Assembly (NCBI RefSeq): GCF_001995215.1
Contig: NZ_MUXN01000029.1
Span: forward strand, 46,898 to 80,956
Direction: 5' to 3'
Length of the DNA: 34,059 nucleotides
Source: Amycolatopsis azurea DSM 43854
GTDB lineage: Bacteria; Actinomycetota; Actinomycetes; Mycobacteriales; Pseudonocardiaceae
The first letter of the stretch is position 1; each line of letters opens with the position of its first letter. Under the pieces are notes generated by a model that saw only the letters and a program-made list of their open reading frames with translations, was not told the DNA's origin and did not search any database. Shown here in pieces: positions 1 through 7,533 of this stretch. Both the position numbers and the translations under genes were made by a program.

Positions 1-20
1 CCACACAGTCGGCGCCACCC

Positions 21-872
21 TCACCTCGGCGCGGTTTCCCGGGGTGACCGGAAGGTCCGGGCCGCGATCCACCCGCCCGCCAGCGCCGCCACGGCCGCGA
101 TCGCGAGCGAGATCGGGATCGACCAGCCCGACGGCCGCCCCAGCGCCAAAGCCCGGGTCGCGTCGATCGCGTAGGTCAGCGGGTTGAGCGCCGAAACCAC
201 GCACAGCCAGGTCGGCATGGTCTCGAGCGGCATGTACGCGCTGGAGGAGAACATCAGCGGGAACATGACCACGAACGACGCCATCTGCAGGGTTTCGGCC
301 TTGCGCAGCCAGGTCGTGATGGCGACGAAGATCCAGCTCAGGCACCAGCCGACGACGAGGGTGAGCAGAAGTGCCGCGGTGACACCGAAAACGCCGCCGG
401 TCGGCCGGAAACCGAGCAGTACCACGCTGGCGAGCGTCGTCACCAGCAGCTGCACGCCGAGCCGGGCGGAATCGGAGATGGTGCGGGCCACCAGGACGGC
501 CGAAAGGCTGATCGGCATGCAGCGCAGGCGTCCGGTGAATCCACTGTAGATCTCCGCGAGCAGACCGGCGCCCGAACTCATCGCCGTGGTCATCGCGATG
601 TTCACCAGCGTCGCCGGGACGAGGAAGTTCACGTATCCCTCGTACGCCGCGACACCGGGCAGCGTGCTGACCCCGGTGAAGACCTGACTGAACAACAAGA
701 GCAGCACGATCGGTTGCAGCAGACCGAAGAACACCAGCCGCCGGTCCCCGAACGCCGTCTTCAGCGACCGGACGGCGAGCACCCGGACCTGGGTGCCGAA
801 CGTGCTCGGCGGCCAGGTCGCCGGATCGGTCAGAATCGGCGGGGACGGCGCGCGGTGCCGTGCCTCGGTCAT
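21..872 (-). CDS. ABC-2 type transporter permease (DrrB-like)
   Basis: This 283-residue integral membrane protein is the probable permease half of a drug or lipid exporter. After a soluble Pro-rich N-terminus (about residues 1-25) it has about six hydrophobic segments, the typical ABC2-membrane pattern. A GFTGRLRCMPIS stretch near residues 112-123 matches the cytoplasmic coupling region of DrrB-type permeases, and an ALNPLTYAIDATRAL motif follows near residue 230. It is downstream of and overlaps the ATPase gene by 4 bases (ATGA), so the two are translationally coupled and should form one heterodimeric exporter. The substrate cannot be read from sequence. Family assignment is firm; a role in antibiotic resistance is only an analogy to daunorubicin exporters. 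Confidence 0.9.
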   Translation of the reverse strand: MTEARHRAPSPPILTDPATWPPSTFGTQVRVLAVRSLKTAFGDRRLVFFGLLQPIVLLLLFSQVFTGVSTLPGVAAYEGYVNFLVPATLVNIAMTTAMSSGAGLLAEIYSGFTGRLRCMPISLSAVLVARTISDSARLGVQLLVTTLASVVLLGFRPTGGVFGVTAALLLTLVVGWCLSWIFVAITTWLRKAETLQMASFVVMFPLMFSSSAYMPLETMPTWLCVVSALNPLTYAIDATRALALGRPSGWSIPISLAIAAVAALAGGWIAARTFRSPRETAPR

Positions 873-1813
873 GACGGGACCGCCGGATTCCGGTGCAGGG
901 ACAGGTAGACGTCGTCGAGCGTCGGCTCGGCGACGGTGAGGTCCCGCATCGGCGCGCCCGCCGCGTCGAGCGCGCGGACCAGCACCGTGATGTCGGCGGG
1001 CCCGGACAGCGGGACACCGATCACGAGCCCGGACGCCGACGGCGTGCAGCTCATGCCGAGCCGGTGCAGCGCGGCCAGTGCCCGGCGGGCGGCGAGGTCG
1101 GTGCCGAAGGTGAGGGTCGCGGTCCGTTCCCCGAGCCTGGCCTTCAGCTCCGACGGCCGCCCGGAGATCGTGACGTGCCCCAGTCCCAGCACGATGACGT
1201 GATCCGCCAGTCTGTCCGCCTCCTCGAGGTACTGCGTGGTGAGCACGACGGTGGTGCCGCGCGCGGCGAGCCGTTCGACGCCGTCCCAGAGCCCCGCTCG
1301 GCTGAGCGGGTCCAGACCGGTCGTCGGTTCGTCGAGGAAGAGGACGTCGGGGGAGCCGACAAGCCCGGCGGCGAGGTCGAGCCGTCGCCGCATCCCGCCA
1401 GAGTACGTCTTCGCGGGCCGGTCGGCGGCGTCGTCGAGGCCGAACATGGCGAGCAGTTCGGCCGCGCGGGCTCTGGCCTGGCGCCGGTCCGCGCCCAGCA
1501 GCCGGGCGACGAGTTCGAGGTTCCCACGGCCGGACAGCGCGTCGTCGACCGCCGCGAACTGCCCGGTGACCCCGATCCGCCGCCGGACGTGATGCCCGGC
1601 GCGGACGACGTCGAAACCGCAGACCTTGGCGCTGCCTCCGCTCGGTTTGACGCGGGTACTCAGGATGTCGATCAGCGTCGTCTTGCCCGCGCCGTTGTGC
1701 CCGAGCACCGCGAGCACGGTGCCGCGGCCGACACGAAGGCTGACGCCGGCGAGAGCCGTCACTTCACCGTAGTGCTTGGCGAGGCCGTTCACTTCGATGG
1801 CAGCCTGCTCCAT
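869..1813 (-). CDS. ABC transporter ATP-binding protein (DrrA-like)
   Basis: This 314-residue nucleotide-binding subunit powers the adjacent permease. Walker A is GHNGAGKTT near residues 38-46, the signature is YSGGM near residue 137, and Walker B with the D-loop is FLDEPTTGLDP near residue 160. The switch region reads TTQYLEEADRLADH, with Gln in place of the usual His, which is characteristic of the DrrA subgroup. A C-terminal extension of about 90 residues ending in EPTLDDVYL is also typical of that subgroup. The ATG at 1813 has only a weak ribosome site. It is transcribed away from the mce operon and lacks the MceG architecture, so I do not regard it as the Mce ATPase. Confidence 0.93.
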   Translation of the reverse strand: MEQAAIEVNGLAKHYGEVTALAGVSLRVGRGTVLAVLGHNGAGKTTLIDILSTRVKPSGGSAKVCGFDVVRAGHHVRRRIGVTGQFAAVDDALSGRGNLELVARLLGADRRQARARAAELLAMFGLDDAADRPAKTYSGGMRRRLDLAAGLVGSPDVLFLDEPTTGLDPLSRAGLWDGVERLAARGTTVVLTTQYLEEADRLADHVIVLGLGHVTISGRPSELKARLGERTATLTFGTDLAARRALAALHRLGMSCTPSASGLVIGVPLSGPADITVLVRALDAAGAPMRDLTVAEPTLDDVYLSLHRNPAVPS

Positions 1814-1871
1814 TCGCCGAACTTAGCGGGGGTTTCGGCACCGCCGCAATGAACGGGAACGCACTCCGGAT

Positions 1872-1890
1872 GCGCGTGACAATTTCGCGC
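1872..1890. promoter_or_regulatory. Candidate operator, copy 1 (GCGCGTGACAATTTCGCGC)
   Basis: This imperfect palindrome differs at only 2 of 19 positions from a site at 23435-23453 upstream of the paralogous gene P3. It lies 59 bases upstream of the ABC ATPase start and 200 bases upstream of P1. A further ATTTCGCGC copy at 1921-1929 is followed by GGGTG, as in the P3 region. No known regulator motif is recognised; the role is inferred from conservation between two intergenic regions. Confidence 0.4.
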
Positions 1891-1993
1891 CCGGCTGGGC
1901 TGACGGAGATGACAAAAGCTATTTCGCGCGGGGTGTCGGTGCCAGTTAATCAGTCACCCGATCCCACCTGGATGACAAACGGATTCGGTGTCC

Positions 1994-2022
1994 TTGCCGG
2001 TCCGGAAGGGCACAGGTAATTT
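1994..2022 (+). promoter_or_regulatory. Predicted promoter of P1
   Basis: A -35-like TTGCCG (1994-1999) and a -10-like TAATTT (2017-2022) are separated by 17 bases, fitting the actinobacterial TTGnnn/TAnnnT pattern. Transcription would begin near 2029, about 60 bases before the preferred GTG. Prediction by eye only. Confidence 0.45.
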
Positions 2023-2090
2023 ACCGCTTCCGTGTCCACGCCGTTTCGGCCGTGTCACGCAATTTCTCCGATTCCCCGGGAGTGACCGTT

Positions 2091-3686
2091 GTGAAGTTCC
2101 CACTCAAGTCGAAAAGATCCGTGCAAGCCTTGGCCGCCGGCACCGTGGCCGCCGTCGCGGCCACCCTCGGTGTCGTCGGCGCGGGCTTGAGCGAAGCGGC
2201 GCCCGCGTCGCTGACGCTGAAGTACATCTGTCCGTTCCCGCTGATCGGCGACCAGACCCTGGTCGTGAAGGTCGACACCGTCCTGCCGGACGACGCCGTG
2301 GCGGGGAAGACGTCCACCCCGATCACCTTCGACGTCGACGTCACCGTTCCGGCGGACGCGACCTCGGGCCTCACGCTCGTCGGCGCCACCACCGTCGAGG
2401 GCAGCGCGAAGGCCGCCGCGGTGCTGAAATACCCGGTCGACAAGACGCTGAACCTCGGCCTGCCGCTGGCCATCCCGGTCACGCCGGTGCCGGAGTCGGG
2501 CGAGTTCCACGTCAAGACCAGCGGCAAGGCGCCCGCAGTCACGTTCCCCAGCGCGGGCACCGCTTCGGTGACGGTCGGGAACTTCAGCACCACGATGACG
2601 CCGAAGAACGCGCAGGGACAGCCGACCGACCTCGGCACGTTCACCTCGGACTGCGTGGTCCAGCCGGGACAGAACCAGCAGCTGGGGACGTTCGAGATCA
2701 AGCCCGCCGGTGGTGGCACGACGACGCCGACCACCCCGACGACTCCCACCACCCAGCCGACGCCGACCACGGAGCCGACCCCGACGACGGAACCGACCCC
2801 GACGACGGAGCCCACTCCGACGACAGAGCCGACGCCGACCACGGAGCCGACTCCCACGACTCAACCGACCCCGACGACGGAACCGACTCCCACCACGGAG
2901 CCCACTCCGACGACGGAACCGACGCCGACGACCGAGCCGACTCCCACGACTCAGCCGACGCCGACCACCGAGCCGACGCCGACGTCGTCGACCCAGCCGA
3001 CTCCGACGACGGAGCCGACCCCCACCAGCGAACCAACGCCGACGACGGAGCCGACTCCCACGACCGAGCCGACTCCGACGTCGTCGACCCAGCCGACTCC
3101 TACCACGGAGCCGACCCCGACGACCCAGCCGACGACCCCGACCACCGCGCCGACCACCACGACGACGCAGCCGCCGGGCGACACGCAGATCACCTACGGC
3201 GTCAAGGGCAAGACCACCATCGCCGGGCTGAACGCGCGGCTCCCGCTCGGTCCCGGTGAGTTCACCGCGAAGCTGAACGCGCAGTCGGGCAGGTTCACCG
3301 GACAGCTTTCGCTGCCGCCGTCGAACGTGCAGTTCCGCTTCCTCGGGTTCTTCCCGGCCTCGGCGACGGTGAAGATCAACCAGGTCGGCGACGTGACGGG
3401 CACCGTCAACGCCGGCGCGGTCAAGGCCGACACGAAGGCCGACGTCAAGCTGCTCACCGTGCGGCTGTTCGGCTTCCCGATCCTGGCGAGCTCGACCTGC
3501 AAGACGGCTCAGCCCGCCGACATCCCGCTGGTTTCCGCGCACGGCTTCAATCCGTTGAAGGGCGGCAAGCTGACGGCCGAGTACAAGCTGCCGCAGTTCC
3601 GCGGTTGCGGCCTGCTCACGCCGTTGATCAGCGCGATGGCTTCGGGTGACGGGAACAGCCTGGAGATCGACCTCACCAAGAAGTAG
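2091..3686 (+). CDS. P1: secreted two-domain protein (DUF6801-like) with Pro/Thr repeat linker
   Basis: This 531-residue exported protein has unknown function. A signal peptide (about 1-33, basic then Ala/Val-rich) precedes an N-terminal domain (about 35-200) that resembles DUF6801 from memory. Its marks are CPFPLIGDQ, a LVGATTVEG motif and a second Cys in FTSDC, so a disulfide is likely. Residues about 207-362 are a Pro/Thr linker with about 20 PTPT hexamer units, of the kind that spans cell walls and may be O-mannosylated. The C-terminal domain (about 365-531) carries CKTAQ, FRGCG and GDGNSLEIDL, shared with P2, P3 and P4 in this window. GTG 2091 is preferred because CGGGAG lies 8 bases upstream and the signal peptide then begins properly; in-frame GTGs at 2052 and 2082 are alternatives. 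Confidence 0.85.
   Translation: MKFPLKSKRSVQALAAGTVAAVAATLGVVGAGLSEAAPASLTLKYICPFPLIGDQTLVVKVDTVLPDDAVAGKTSTPITFDVDVTVPADATSGLTLVGATTVEGSAKAAAVLKYPVDKTLNLGLPLAIPVTPVPESGEFHVKTSGKAPAVTFPSAGTASVTVGNFSTTMTPKNAQGQPTDLGTFTSDCVVQPGQNQQLGTFEIKPAGGGTTTPTTPTTPTTQPTPTTEPTPTTEPTPTTEPTPTTEPTPTTEPTPTTQPTPTTEPTPTTEPTPTTEPTPTTEPTPTTQPTPTTEPTPTSSTQPTPTTEPTPTSEPTPTTEPTPTTEPTPTSSTQPTPTTEPTPTTQPTTPTTAPTTTTTQPPGDTQITYGVKGKTTIAGLNARLPLGPGEFTAKLNAQSGRFTGQLSLPPSNVQFRFLGFFPASATVKINQVGDVTGTVNAGAVKADTKADVKLLTVRLFGFPILASSTCKTAQPADIPLVSAHGFNPLKGGKLTAEYKLPQFRGCGLLTPLISAMASGDGNSLEIDLTKK
2718..3174 (+). repeat. 18-bp tandem repeat array encoding (E/Q)PTPTT
   Basis: The coding strand is a degenerate 18-base tandem array whose translation is the hexamer PTPTTE or PTPTTQ, about 20 units, with two PTPTSST interruptions. 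Third positions vary among units, so the array is not recently homogenised, although length changes by slippage remain likely. Confidence 0.9.
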
Positions 3687-3694
3687 GTCAGGTG

Positions 3695-3738
3695 TCGTGA
3701 GTGGTAATGGCGGTGGGAACCGTCATTACCACTCACGA
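3695..3738. terminator. Inverted repeat after P1
   Basis: Arms of 19 bases (3695-3713 and 3720-3738, one mismatch) flank a 6-base TGGGAA loop, beginning 9 bases after the P1 stop. It probably ends P1 transcription and separates it from the mce operon. There is no T-run, so it is not a classical intrinsic terminator. Confidence 0.6.
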
Positions 3739-3806
3739 ATCCCACGCCAAAACAGTTACGCCCATTACAACCTTTTCCGTTTCCGGAGCCCCCGGCCACG
3801 CATTAC

Positions 3807-3835
3807 TTGTCTCGCAGTACATCCGCCAGTAGCGT
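3807..3835 (+). promoter_or_regulatory. Predicted promoter of the P2-yrbE-mce operon
   Basis: TTGTCT (3807-3812) and TAGCGT (3830-3835) are 17 bases apart and match the actinobacterial consensus moderately well. Transcription would start near 3842, giving a leader of about 43 bases to the P2 start codon. This is the last gap of useful size before the downstream genes become coupled. Confidence 0.45.
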
Positions 3836-3884
3836 CTGCACGAGTTGGCCGTTCGGCCGGAGAAGTCGAAGTGAGGAAGCCCGA

Positions 3885-4664
3885 ATGTCAGTGATGACCG
3901 GGCGCGTTCCGCGCGCCTTCCTGCTCCCGGCGGTGCTGGGGCTGGGGGCGCTTTCCTTGGCTTCCGCCTCCGCCGAGCCGGCACCCGCGCCCACCCCCAC
4001 GCAGCAGGCCGAAGCCGGGCAGGTGATCGCCGCGGCCGGGCTGCCGTTCGGTTTCTACGTCGGCGACGAACAGCAGGCCACGACGAGCCACGTCGCCAAA
4101 CTCGGTTCCGACATCACGTTCCCGCAGGGCCGGTTCGACGGTTCGCTCCTCGGCCTGTCGGGCAAGGTGCCGATCACCGGCAAGCTCGCCATCCCGTCGA
4201 CGTCGAGCTACTTCGTGTCCTTCCGGTTCATGCCCGCCACCGGCACGGTCGAGCTGATCCCGGACGGCGACGCCACCGGCACGGTCGAGGTGAAGACCGG
4301 CGCGACGACCAACTGCAAGGCCGTCGGCACCAACCTGTGCGGCGATTCCGACGTCACGTCCAAGGTGTTCATCAAGCTGTCCGACGTCAAAGTGGACGGC
4401 AAGGTCCTCGACGTCGGCCCGAACTGCCGGACCGCGCAATCGGTCGCGGTGAACATCAAAGCGTTGATGCCGCTCGGATTCCCCGCCCCGTCGGTCAAGG
4501 CGACCAGCACCTTCTCGACGCCGGGCTTCACCGGCTGCGGGGTGCGCGAGGACCTGAGCCCGTTGCTCACCGGCCTGGTCTCCGGCCCCGGCAACACCTT
4601 GGTCACCAACCTCAAGCTGCGGTGTGTCGGTTCGGGCCCGCCCCCCAACGGATGCGGAGCCTGA
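3885..4664 (+). CDS. P2: small secreted protein, first gene of the mce operon
   Basis: This 259-residue exported protein has unknown function. The signal peptide is residues 1-30, with an ASA|EP cleavage site. A short Pro-rich stretch follows, then a single domain homologous to the C-terminal domain of P1: FDGSLLGLSG, a GDATGTVEV turn, NCRTAQ, FTGCG and SGPGNTL line up in order. It lacks the DUF6801-like N-terminal domain and the repeat linker. It has extra cysteine pairs (NCKAVGTNLC and a C-terminal RCVGSGPPPNGC). ATG 3885 has GAGGAAG 6 bases upstream; an upstream in-frame start at 3807 would destroy the signal peptide. Its stop is 2 bases from the yrbEA start, so it is expected to be produced with the Mce transporter and to act outside the membrane. 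That role is inference. Confidence 0.87.
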   Translation: MSVMTGRVPRAFLLPAVLGLGALSLASASAEPAPAPTPTQQAEAGQVIAAAGLPFGFYVGDEQQATTSHVAKLGSDITFPQGRFDGSLLGLSGKVPITGKLAIPSTSSYFVSFRFMPATGTVELIPDGDATGTVEVKTGATTNCKAVGTNLCGDSDVTSKVFIKLSDVKVDGKVLDVGPNCRTAQSVAVNIKALMPLGFPAPSVKATSTFSTPGFTGCGVREDLSPLLTGLVSGPGNTLVTNLKLRCVGSGPPPNGCGA

Positions 4665-4666
4665 CG

Positions 4667-5470
4667 ATGACCAATCCCGTCGCCCTGCTCGCCCGCGCGC
4701 CGGAGAAGGCGGCCGCCGGACTGCGCGAGTTCGGCCGCATGTGTGCCATGGGCCTCGATGTCATCCTCGCGATGTTCCGCCGCCCTGTGCAGATCCGCGA
4801 GTTCATCCAGCAGTTCTGGTTCATCGCGAGCGTGTCGATCACGCCCGCGATCCTCGTGTCGATCCCGTTCGGCGCGGTCATCTCGCTGCAGCTCGGTTCG
4901 CTCACGAGCCAGATCGGCGCGCAGCAGTTCAACGGCGCCGCGAGCGTCCTCGCCGTCGTGCAGCAGGCCAGCCCGATCGTGACGACGCTGATCATCGCCG
5001 GCGCGGGCGGTTCGGCGATCTGCGCGGACCTCGGCGCCCGCTCGATCCGCGAGGAGATCGACGCGATGGAGGTGCTCGGCGTCTCGCCGATCCACCGGCT
5101 GATCGTGCCGCGCGTCCAAGCGGCCATCGGCGTTTCGGTGCTGCTCAACGGTTTGGTCAGCGTGGTCGGCGTGCTCGGCGGCTACTTCTTCAACGTCATC
5201 GTGCAGGGCGGGACACCGGGCGCGTACCTCGCGAGCTTCAACGCGCTGGCCCAGCTGCCCGACCTCGTCGTCAGCTCGATCAAGGCGTTCATCTTCGGGT
5301 TCCTCGCCGGCGTCGTCGCGGCCTACCGGGGCCTGAACCCGAGAGGCGGCCCGAAAGGCGTCGGCGACGTCGTCAACCAGTCGGTGGTGATCACGTTCCT
5401 GCTCCTGTTCTTCGTCAACACGATCCTGACCGCGCTGTACCTGCAGCTCGTCCCCGCGAAGGGAACCTGA
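4667..5470 (+). CDS. yrbEA: YrbE/MlaE-type permease, first copy
   Basis: This 267-residue membrane permease of an Mce lipid importer belongs to the MlaE family. It has an amphipathic N-terminal helix (QIREFIQQFWFIAS) and about five hydrophobic segments. The conserved cytoplasmic coupling loop EEIDAMEVLGV near residue 130 is the expected contact for the MceG ATPase. ATG 4667 follows CGGAG by about 7 bases. With YrbEB it forms the transmembrane dimer on which the Mce hexamer stands. It is 2 bases after P2 and 3 bases before yrbEB. Confidence 0.95.
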   Translation: MTNPVALLARAPEKAAAGLREFGRMCAMGLDVILAMFRRPVQIREFIQQFWFIASVSITPAILVSIPFGAVISLQLGSLTSQIGAQQFNGAASVLAVVQQASPIVTTLIIAGAGGSAICADLGARSIREEIDAMEVLGVSPIHRLIVPRVQAAIGVSVLLNGLVSVVGVLGGYFFNVIVQGGTPGAYLASFNALAQLPDLVVSSIKAFIFGFLAGVVAAYRGLNPRGGPKGVGDVVNQSVVITFLLLFFVNTILTALYLQLVPAKGT

Positions 5471-5473
5471 TCC

Positions 5474-6313
5474 GTGACCAGCGTCCCCGAACGGGCCCGC
5501 GAGGCGTTCAAACGCCCGGGCAACAGTCTTTTCGAGCTGGGCGACCAGCTGCTGTTCTACGTCCGCGCGCTCGCGGCGATCCCGATGGCCGTCACCCGGT
5601 ACTTCCGCGAAGTGGTGCGCCTGCTCGCCGAGGTGACCTTCGGCAGCGGCGCGCTCGCGGTGATCGGCGGCACCGTCGGCGTGATGGTCGGCCTGTGCGT
5701 GTTCACCGGGATCACCGTGGGGTTGCAGGGTTTCAGCGCGCTGAACCAGATCAACATCTCCGCGATGACCGGCTTCCTCACCGCGTACTTCAACACCCGT
5801 GAGATCGCGCCGCTCTCGGCGGGGCTCGCGTTGTCCGCGACGGTCGGCGCCGGGTTCACCGCGCAGCTGGGCGCCATGCGGATCTCCGAGGAGATCGACG
5901 CGCTCGAAGTGATGGCCGTGCGCAGCATGCCGTACCTCGTCACCACGCGGATCGTGGCCGGGTTCATCGCGATCATCCCGCTCTACGTGATCGGCCTGCT
6001 GATCTCGTACCTCGGTTCGCGGGTGACCACGGTCGTCTTCTTCGGACAGTCCGGCGGGACCTACGACCACTACTTCTCTTTGTTCCTACCGCCGGAAGAC
6101 GTCCTGTGGTCGTTCGGCAAGGTGCTCGTGTTCAGCGTCGGCGTCATCCTCACGCACTGCTTCTACGGCTACCGCGCGGCGGGCGGCCCGGCGGGTGTCG
6201 GGGTCGCGGTCGGCCGCGCCGTGCGGACGTCGATCGTGCTGATCAGCGTGCTCGACCTGTTCCTCAGCCTCGCCATCTGGGGCGCCACCACGACGGTGAA
6301 GGTGTCCGGATGA
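5474..6313 (+). CDS. yrbEB: YrbE/MlaE-type permease, second copy
   Basis: This 279-residue second permease subunit of the Mce transporter has the same layout as YrbEA. The coupling loop is EEIDALEVMAV near residue 139, and the hydrophobic C-terminal segment ends in a TTVKVSG tail. It starts at a GTG, and its stop overlaps the mceA start (ATGA). Actinobacterial mce loci almost always carry a YrbEA/YrbEB pair, and this one follows the rule. Confidence 0.95.
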   Translation: MTSVPERAREAFKRPGNSLFELGDQLLFYVRALAAIPMAVTRYFREVVRLLAEVTFGSGALAVIGGTVGVMVGLCVFTGITVGLQGFSALNQINISAMTGFLTAYFNTREIAPLSAGLALSATVGAGFTAQLGAMRISEEIDALEVMAVRSMPYLVTTRIVAGFIAIIPLYVIGLLISYLGSRVTTVVFFGQSGGTYDHYFSLFLPPEDVLWSFGKVLVFSVGVILTHCFYGYRAAGGPAGVGVAVGRAVRTSIVLISVLDLFLSLAIWGATTTVKVSG

Positions 6314-7533
6314 GCGCGCGGGCACGGACGCAGGCCGCCGGGGTGATCTTCCTCGTCATCCTGGTGCTGCTCGGCTGGGTCGCCGTCGCGATCTTCAACA
6401 AGGATTTCGAACGCGCGGAACTGGTCACGCTCAAGACCGATCGGGTCGGCAACCAGCTGGCCCCGCCCGCCGAGGTCAAGGTGCGCGGTGTCCCGTTCGG
6501 CGAGGTCCGGGCGGTCCGGGGCAGCGCGGACGGCGCCGAGATCGACCTCGCCATCGACCCGGCGAAGATCGACCAGCTGCCGCGCAACGTTTCGGCCCGG
6601 CTCCTGCCGAAGACGGTGTTCGGCGAGCGCTACGTCAACCTCGTGCTCCCGGACCGGCCCGCCGGTGGTTCGCTGCGGGACGGCGATGTCATCGGCCAGG
6701 ACAGGTCGGCCAACGCGATCGAGCTGGAACGCGTCCTCGGCGATCTGCTGCCCCTGTTGCGCGCGGTGCAGCCGCAGAAGCTCAACAGCTCGCTCGGCGC
6801 GATCTCGCTCGCGCTGGACAATCGCGGGAAATCGTTGGGGGACAGCATCGTCCAGCTCAACGACCTGCTCGGTCAGGTGAACCCGCTGATGCCGCAGTTC
6901 AAGGCCGACATCAGCGGTCTCGCCGACGTGGCCGATCTCTACACCGGTGCCGCGCCGGACATCCTCAAGGCCCTTTCGGATCTCTCCACGACGGCAAAGA
7001 CCATTGTGGACACTCGCGCGGACCTCGACAAGCTGTACAGCAGCGTCACCACGGCGAGCGGTGATCTGAACAAGTTCCTGGTGCAGAACAAGGACAACAT
7101 CATCGGCGTCAGCGTGAAGAGCAGGCCGACCCTGGAACTGCTTTCCCGCTACTCGCCCGAGTTCCCCTGTCTGTTCGACGCGGTGAACCGGCTCAAACCG
7201 GTGATGGAAAAGGCGTTGGGCAAGGGCACCGGCGAGCCGGGCCTGCACGTGACGCTGTCCGTCCACGAGCCGCGCGACAAGTACGTGCCGGGCCGGGACG
7301 ACCCGCGGTTCGACCAGAAGGGCGGCCCGCGGTGTTACGGCGGGGGTCAAGCTTCGGCGGCGGTGTCCTTCGCCTCCGATGGGGACCTCGGCCCGGCAAA
7401 TTCGAAGGGGGAGCGAGGGCTGGTCGCCGAGATCCTGGCGCCGTCGCTCGGGAAGAAACCGGCCGAGGTCCCGGACTGGAGCAGCGTGCTCGTGGGCCCG
7501 GCCCTGCGCGGAACGGAGGTGACCGTCCGATGA
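6310..7533 (+). CDS. mceA: MCE family protein MceA
   Basis: This 407-residue protein is the first of six Mce subunits predicted to build a hexameric lipid-conducting tube from membrane to outer envelope. One N-terminal transmembrane helix (about 10-29) is followed by an MlaD/MCE beta domain (about 38-115, with VKVRGVPFGEV and FGERYVNLVLP). A long helical region follows (about 130-270). The C-terminal part contains FPCLFDAVN and RCYGG cysteines found in the A subunits. ATG 6310 overlaps the yrbEB stop by 4 bases; longer in-frame starts run inside yrbEB. The substrate (fatty acid, sterol or other lipid) cannot be told from sequence. Confidence 0.93.
   Translation: MSARARTQAAGVIFLVILVLLGWVAVAIFNKDFERAELVTLKTDRVGNQLAPPAEVKVRGVPFGEVRAVRGSADGAEIDLAIDPAKIDQLPRNVSARLLPKTVFGERYVNLVLPDRPAGGSLRDGDVIGQDRSANAIELERVLGDLLPLLRAVQPQKLNSSLGAISLALDNRGKSLGDSIVQLNDLLGQVNPLMPQFKADISGLADVADLYTGAAPDILKALSDLSTTAKTIVDTRADLDKLYSSVTTASGDLNKFLVQNKDNIIGVSVKSRPTLELLSRYSPEFPCLFDAVNRLKPVMEKALGKGTGEPGLHVTLSVHEPRDKYVPGRDDPRFDQKGGPRCYGGGQASAAVSFASDGDLGPANSKGERGLVAEILAPSLGKKPAEVPDWSSVLVGPALRGTEVTVR

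Noticed and set aside
869..1813. ABC ATPase considered as MceG
   Set aside because: The TTQYLEEAD switch region, C-terminal domain and linked ABC-2 permease identify it as a DrrA-type exporter subunit.
2718..3174. Repeat array considered as CRISPR
   Set aside because: Units are 18 bases, contiguous, without unique spacers, and encode a Pro/Thr linker in frame.
4208..6070. 620-codon open frame on the minus strand through P2 and yrbE
   Set aside because: It is antisense to clearly recognisable genes. Its product is rich in His, Arg, Asp and Glu with no domain, a usual artefact of high-GC DNA.
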